Of a stretch of DNA of 7,918 nucleotides, positions 4,813-7,918 are shown piece after piece. The stretch lies in the NCBI GenBank assembly GCA_903832475.1, contig CAILBQ010000769.1, positions 1-7,918 of the forward strand, in the 5' to 3' direction. The notes beneath the pieces are model-generated. The model was not told the origin of the DNA. It was given only the letters and a program-made list of their open reading frames with translations, and ran no database searches. Position 1 is the first letter of the stretch. Each line of letters starts with the position of its first letter. Made by a program: the position numbers and the translations under genes. The DNA is from an uncultured Acidobacteriota bacterium (GTDB lineage Bacteria; Acidobacteriota; Terriglobia; Terriglobales; Acidobacteriaceae).

Positions 4813-6939
4813 TCAGCTGCGCAGCCTCGCTCCGGTCGAGGATACTGCTTCGACAATACGCTGCGTGAAGCTTTGCAGCTCTTCGTCGCGCAGGGTGCGA
4901 TCCGCAGCCTGGAAAGTTGTGCCGAGAAGCATCGAATACTCCGCTGTAGGCGAAGCAGATTTCAAGTCGCGCAATACCTCGCGAACCCGCCAGTCGATAA
5001 GCTCCGGCAAGCCGCTCGATGCGAGGCTGGCGAGAGTAGCGTCCAAATCCGCCCAGTGAACGGTCTGCGGTACAACCAGAGAAAAGTCACGGCGAACAGG
5101 TTGAAAGCGGGAGATTTCGCGCACCGCCGGTTTGGCGAGAGGGAGATTCAGCAGACGGTCCACATAGACTTCACCGACCAGCACAGCCTCTTTCAGCTTG
5201 CGAGCCGTCGCCTCACGCGGATGTAGCTGGCCGAACCAGCCCATGGTGCTGCCCTCGACAACGATACGGGCGGCGCGGTAGGGATGCAGCCATGCCGGGG
5301 TGATTCCAGACTCAGGGGGGAAACTGTCGAAGTAGACAGACTTGGTGCGAAACCGCGAAAGAAGCTGCTCGATCACGCCTTTCAGATCATAGAAATCAAG
5401 AGCGCGCGGAGCCTGGTGTGGCCCGGCGTGGGCAGCATTGCCGGCGGCGCCAATCGACAGTGCCGGACGTTCATCGACCTTTTCCGTGCTGCCGGAGAAA
5501 ACCGCTCCCAGTTCGAAGAGTCGAACGTCGTCAACATCGCGATGCAGGTTGCCGGCGATCATGCTCAACATGCCGGGAACCAGCGAAGGCCGCATCACCC
5601 CCGCTTCTTCGCTGAGCGGATTGCCGAGGGGAACCACCAGCCCCGGTTGAGGAGCGCACAAGGCAGCATCCGAGGCGGAAGCAAATGTGCTGGAGATGGC
5701 TTCGTGGAAGCCGGCGGCAAGCAGCATTCGCCGCAGCGCTGTTTCCGCGGGAGCGTTGGGCAGTTCCAGCACGGCCCCGGCAAACGCAGGCAGCGTGTTG
5801 GCAAACTGGTTGTAGCCGTAGACGCGGGCGACTTCTTCGATCAGGTCGATTTCGCGCTCAAGGTCGAGGCGCCAACTAGGAAGAGTTACTTTCCAGGTTA
5901 AAGGAGCCAAGCCTGCGTTCAGCTTGCATCCGAGAGCCTGCAATACCGCCTCCACGGCCGTTGCCGTAATGCCTCCGGGATCGACTGTGGTGCCAAGCAA
6001 ACGATGTACTTCGTTCAAGGCCAACGCGATGGTTGGGCGATTGGCGGTGCGAGCTTCGATGGCTGGCACTTTGACATCGACCAGCTCGCCCTCGATGTGT
6101 CCGCCGCTCTCAAGGATGATCGCACTTACGATGTCCGAAGCCAGCGGAGCGGCATTGAAGTCTGCGCCGCGCTCAAAGCGGTGGGACGCATCGGTGTGCA
6201 GTCCGTGACGGCGTGCGGTGCGGCGGACTGCTGTCGGCTCAAACCAGGCGGCTTCGACGAGCACGTTAGTGGTGCCGGGAGTGATCATGGTGTCCCAGCC
6301 GCCCATGACTCCAGCCAGGGCAAGGGGCTTGGCATGGTCAGCGACGATCAGGTCTTCCGGATCAAGCGTGCGTTCGACGCCGTCCAGCGTCCTCAGCTTT
6401 TCGCCTTTACGCGCGCGACGGACGACGATGCCTCCTTCAATCTTGTCCAGGTCGAAGGCATGCGTCGGCTGCCCCATCGCCAGCCACGCAAAGTTGGTGG
6501 CGTCCACGGCGTTCGAAATCTGCTTCTGCTCGAGCAGCTTGAACATGCGCGCGGCATAGCTGCCGATGGGGCCAGCTGGTACGCCGATCTTGATGGCGAT
6601 ACCGCGAAGTACGCGGGCGGTGAAACGGCCGCAAGCGTCCTGCGCTTCGATACGAACAGAGAGGGGTTCACTCGTGGCCTGTGCCTGAGGTAGCGGGGCT
6701 GAGCCCGGAGCGAGCGTCAAATCGTAAATGGCAGCCGCCTCGCGAGCCACGCCATAGTGGTTCATGGCGTCGACGCGGTTGGTCGTAATGTCCATCTCGA
6801 AGAGCGAGCCGTTGCCCGGGCCGAGGTCGTGAATACCTTCAACGGCGATGCCGCGCAGGGTCAAGTCTTCGGCCAGTTGATGGTCGTCGACGGGAAGATC
6901 GGGGAGCAGAGCGCGGAGCCAGGTAGTCAGGATTTTCAT
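4813..6939 (-). CDS. pheT: Phenylalanine--tRNA ligase beta subunit, apparently lacking the OB-fold tRNA-binding domain
   Basis: The beta subunit of the alpha2beta2 synthetase that charges tRNA-Phe. In order: an N-terminal segment MKILTTWLRALLPDLP (1-40); the FEMDITTNRVDAMNHYGVARE segment (47-67); the B3/B4 editing domain (about 95-290, with NAVDATNF, GQPTHAFD and RRHGLHTDASHRFERG); the B5 domain (about 298-380, with the acidic metal-binding segment DLIEEVARVYGY); a catalytic-like core (about 395-600, with SFELGAVF-type LFELGAVF and DFYDLKG); and the C-terminal FDX-ACB anticodon-binding domain (607-705, REISRFQPVRRDFSLVV). It is 708 residues against about 795 in E. coli. The missing piece falls between residues 40 and 47, where E. 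coli PheT carries a roughly 110-residue tRNA-binding OB fold. The start at 6939 gives the expected N-terminus, but no Shine-Dalgarno is visible before it. It is separated from pheS by the repeat-flanked four-helix-bundle gene. Confidence 0.95.
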   Translation of the reverse strand: MKILTTWLRALLPDLPVDDHQLAEDLTLRGIAVEGIHDLGPGNGSLFEMDITTNRVDAMNHYGVAREAAAIYDLTLAPGSAPLPQAQATSEPLSVRIEAQDACGRFTARVLRGIAIKIGVPAGPIGSYAARMFKLLEQKQISNAVDATNFAWLAMGQPTHAFDLDKIEGGIVVRRARKGEKLRTLDGVERTLDPEDLIVADHAKPLALAGVMGGWDTMITPGTTNVLVEAAWFEPTAVRRTARRHGLHTDASHRFERGADFNAAPLASDIVSAIILESGGHIEGELVDVKVPAIEARTANRPTIALALNEVHRLLGTTVDPGGITATAVEAVLQALGCKLNAGLAPLTWKVTLPSWRLDLEREIDLIEEVARVYGYNQFANTLPAFAGAVLELPNAPAETALRRMLLAAGFHEAISSTFASASDAALCAPQPGLVVPLGNPLSEEAGVMRPSLVPGMLSMIAGNLHRDVDDVRLFELGAVFSGSTEKVDERPALSIGAAGNAAHAGPHQAPRALDFYDLKGVIEQLLSRFRTKSVYFDSFPPESGITPAWLHPYRAARIVVEGSTMGWFGQLHPREATARKLKEAVLVGEVYVDRLLNLPLAKPAVREISRFQPVRRDFSLVVPQTVHWADLDATLASLASSGLPELIDWRVREVLRDLKSASPTAEYSMLLGTTFQAADRTLRDEELQSFTQRIVEAVSSTGARLRS

Positions 6940-6984
6940 AAGGGAAGCAGCGAGTCAGCGCGCTGCGCGCCGTAGCAAGTTAGC
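6937..6984. repeat. Left arm of the inverted repeat bracketing the four-helix-bundle gene
   Basis: Matches the reverse complement of 7353-7403. Aligned blocks: 6932-6935 with 7405-7408; 6937-6943 (CATAAGG) with 7397-7403; 6948-6960 (13 bp) with 7384-7396; 6971-6979 (CGTAGCAAG) with 7366-7374; 6979-6984 (GTTAGC) with 7353-7358. The gaps are a 4-base extra here (6944-6947), an unequal 10/9-base hairpin segment, and an 8-base extra in the right arm. It contains AGCGAGTCAGC (6949-6959) and AGCAAGTTAGC (6974-6984). It runs from the base before the stop codon region of the four-helix-bundle gene to the pheT start codon. Confidence 0.85.
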
Positions 6985-7397
6985 GTCATTCTGTGTGAAG
7001 GACACCGAGCAGTCCGTTGATCAGTTTAGCTGTTTCGGTTGAAAGTCCAAGCAGACAATCCGCTGCCTCACGATCCAGAAACTTGAGATCGGCTGCGAGT
7101 TCAATCTGCGTTTCGAGTTCGAAGAGCGATCCTCGCGCCATTCCGAGCGAGTTTTTCAGCTGGCCATCCGTTAGTCTGCCGTGGCCTTCGGCAATGTTGC
7201 TCGCAACAGAGACTGCCGACCGGCGCATCTGCGAACGAAGCCCAAACGTTTCGTTGCTGGGAAACCGTTCGGTGTAGTGATACGTTTCTCTGGCTAGCAG
7301 CATAGCCTTTTGCCATACGACAAGATCGCGATAGTGCCGAGTTCGTGTCAAAGCTAACCTGCTGACTTGCTACGTGCAAAGCACGCTGACTCGCTGC
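6947..7397 (-). mobile_element. Putative IVS-like cassette: IVP-family ORF between inverted repeats, inserted between pheS and pheT
   Basis: The unit consists of an inverted repeat, one four-helix-bundle ORF and the opposing repeat, and it fills the pheS-pheT junction. Without it only about eight bases would separate the two synthetase genes. The ORF's base composition differs: by hand count 161 G+C in 300 bases (7021-7320, 54%) against 77 in 120 in two pheT blocks (6301-6360 and 5941-6000, 64%). The architecture (stem-forming ends around an IVP ORF) is that of 23S rRNA intervening sequences. No transposase and no direct target duplication is seen, so true mobility is a hypothesis. Confidence 0.4.
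6986..7351 (-). CDS. Four-helix-bundle protein, 23S rRNA intervening-sequence (IVP/S23, TIGR02436) family
   Basis: 121 residues with the family signatures: YRDLVVWQKAM at 7-17, FPSNETFGLRSQMRRSAVS at 30-48 followed by VASNIAEGHGR at 49-59, and ARGSLFELETQIELA at 72-86. It should form an up-down four-helix bundle that oligomerises, probably a pentamer as in characterised relatives and the related Avd proteins of diversity-generating retroelements; the positive face (RR at 43-44, R38) suggests nucleic-acid contact. No molecular function is established for stand-alone members. The start is TTG at 7351: the usual family N-terminus lies just before RHYRDL, and the next ATG (residue 17) would cut into helix 1. 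The ribosome site is weak (CAGGTT about ten bases upstream). It occupies the gap between pheS and pheT, between inverted repeats, an unexpected position in a synthetase operon. Confidence 0.9.
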   Translation of the reverse strand: MTRTRHYRDLVVWQKAMLLARETYHYTERFPSNETFGLRSQMRRSAVSVASNIAEGHGRLTDGQLKNSLGMARGSLFELETQIELAADLKFLDREAADCLLGLSTETAKLINGLLGVLHTE

Positions 7398-7403
7398 CTT
7401 ATG
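7353..7403. repeat. Right arm of the inverted repeat bracketing the four-helix-bundle gene
   Basis: The partner of 6937-6984. Read on the minus strand it holds AGCGAGTCAGC (7395-7385), the hairpin CGTGC-TTT-GCACG (7385-7373, perfect 5-bp stem with a three-base loop), AGCAAGTCAGC (7371-7361) and GTTAGC (7358-7353). It begins within the last codon and stop codon of pheS and ends one base before the TTG start of the four-helix-bundle gene. Confidence 0.85.
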
Positions 7404-7918
7404 CAAATTGCTCCAAAAACCGCATGTCCCCCGAGTAAAACTGCCCAATGTCGCTGACGCCGTACTTCATCATGGCGATGCGCTCGACACCCATGCCAAA
7501 CGCAAAACCGGAGATCTTTTTTGGATCGTAAGCCGGCTGCTTTTCAGCAGCAAACGCGAAGACCGCGGGGTCGACCATGCCGCAGCCAAGCAATTCAATC
7601 CAGCCCGACTGCTTGCACTTGCGGCAGCCCTTGCCTCCACAGAAAATGCAGCTGATCTGAACGTCGGCGCTCGGCTCTGTAAACGGAAAGAAGGACGGGA
7701 AGAACCGCGTCTTGACGGCGGAGCCAAACAGCGCCTTCATGGCGTGGTCCAGCGTGCCCTTGAGGTCCGAGAAGGTGATGTTGGTGTCGACGCAAAGCCC
7801 CTCCACCTGGTGAAAGACCGGCGAATGCGTGGCATCGGCGGCATCGTTGCGATGCACCTTGCCGGGGATGACGATGCGCAGCGGCGGCGGCTGCTGTTCC
7901 ATCGTCCGCATCTGCACC
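7399..7918 (-). CDS. pheS: Phenylalanine--tRNA ligase alpha subunit, C-terminal part (runs off the right edge)
   Basis: The last 173 or so codons of pheS, open to the window edge; the first readable residues VQMRTM correspond to the internal TSPVQxRTM segment, so the N-terminal coiled coil and motif 1 region are outside. Numbered from the first Met in the window: motif 2 region PGKVHRND with HSPVFHQVEGL (18-41), the phenylalanine-pocket FFPSFFPFTEPS (72-83), a four-cysteine site Cys90-x2-Cys93-x4-Cys98-x2-Cys101 as in many bacterial PheS, LLGCGMVDP (109-117), and class II motif 3 GFAFGMGVERIAMMKYG (137-153). This subunit holds the aminoacylation active site and pairs with PheT. The gene ends with TAA at 7401-7399, just inside the inverted repeat that separates it from the downstream genes. 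Confidence 0.95.
   Translation of the reverse strand, partial: VQMRTMEQQPPPLRIVIPGKVHRNDAADATHSPVFHQVEGLCVDTNITFSDLKGTLDHAMKALFGSAVKTRFFPSFFPFTEPSADVQISCIFCGGKGCRKCKQSGWIELLGCGMVDPAVFAFAAEKQPAYDPKKISGFAFGMGVERIAMMKYGVSDIGQFYSGDMRFLEQFA

Noticed and set aside
5284..6693. Plus-strand open frames of about 205 and 229 codons opposite pheT
   Set aside because: They lie fully within pheT, have no recognisable motif, and are explained by the codon bias of pheT.
6937..7403. Insertion sequence or CRISPR-like array
   Set aside because: There is no transposase, no direct target duplication, and the arms are two inverted copies rather than a regularly spaced direct array.

Overview
The window reads as a bacterial chromosome segment of moderately high GC. 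Its gene content and protein style fit an Acidobacteriota genome of the Terriglobia type: a zinc-ribbon/DUF4870 protein, a secreted S10 carboxypeptidase, a TPR-thioredoxin protein, and a pheS-pheT-coiled coil-zapA order. This placement is inference from family resemblance only; no rRNA or marker search was possible. Apart from one short two-ORF block near 3.4-3.7 kb, every convincing gene is on the minus strand.

From right to left along the minus strand, the first block is the 3' half of pheS (cut by the window edge), a four-helix-bundle protein of the 23S rRNA intervening-sequence (IVP/S23) family, pheT, an acidic coiled-coil protein resembling ZapB-type partners, and zapA. This links phenylalanyl-tRNA synthetase to Z-ring assembly, as pheST-zapA clusters do elsewhere. 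PheT is short for its family and appears to lack the N-terminal OB-fold tRNA-binding domain. On the plus strand, two small overlapping CxxC-containing ORFs converge on zapA. Further left come a secreted serine carypeptidase-type (S10 carboxypeptidase) gene, a periplasmic TPR plus TlpA-type thioredoxin protein, and the start of a zinc-ribbon/DUF4870 membrane protein.

The most unusual object is between pheS and pheT. The four-helix-bundle gene fills this junction and is bracketed by imperfect inverted repeats of about 50 bp. These begin at the pheS stop codon and end at the pheT start codon. Each arm carries two copies of the 11-mer AGCRAGTYAGC around a small hairpin, and one stem pair of that hairpin covaries between arms. 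The layout recalls the intervening sequences of 23S rRNA (inverted-repeat stem plus IVP ORF), but it sits in an mRNA operon. Mobility, RNA processing and control of pheT are hypotheses.

Intergenic regions are short. The longest, about 230 bp at 3154-3382, separates the divergent carboxypeptidase and small-ORF units and holds one clear hairpin but no promoter I would defend.
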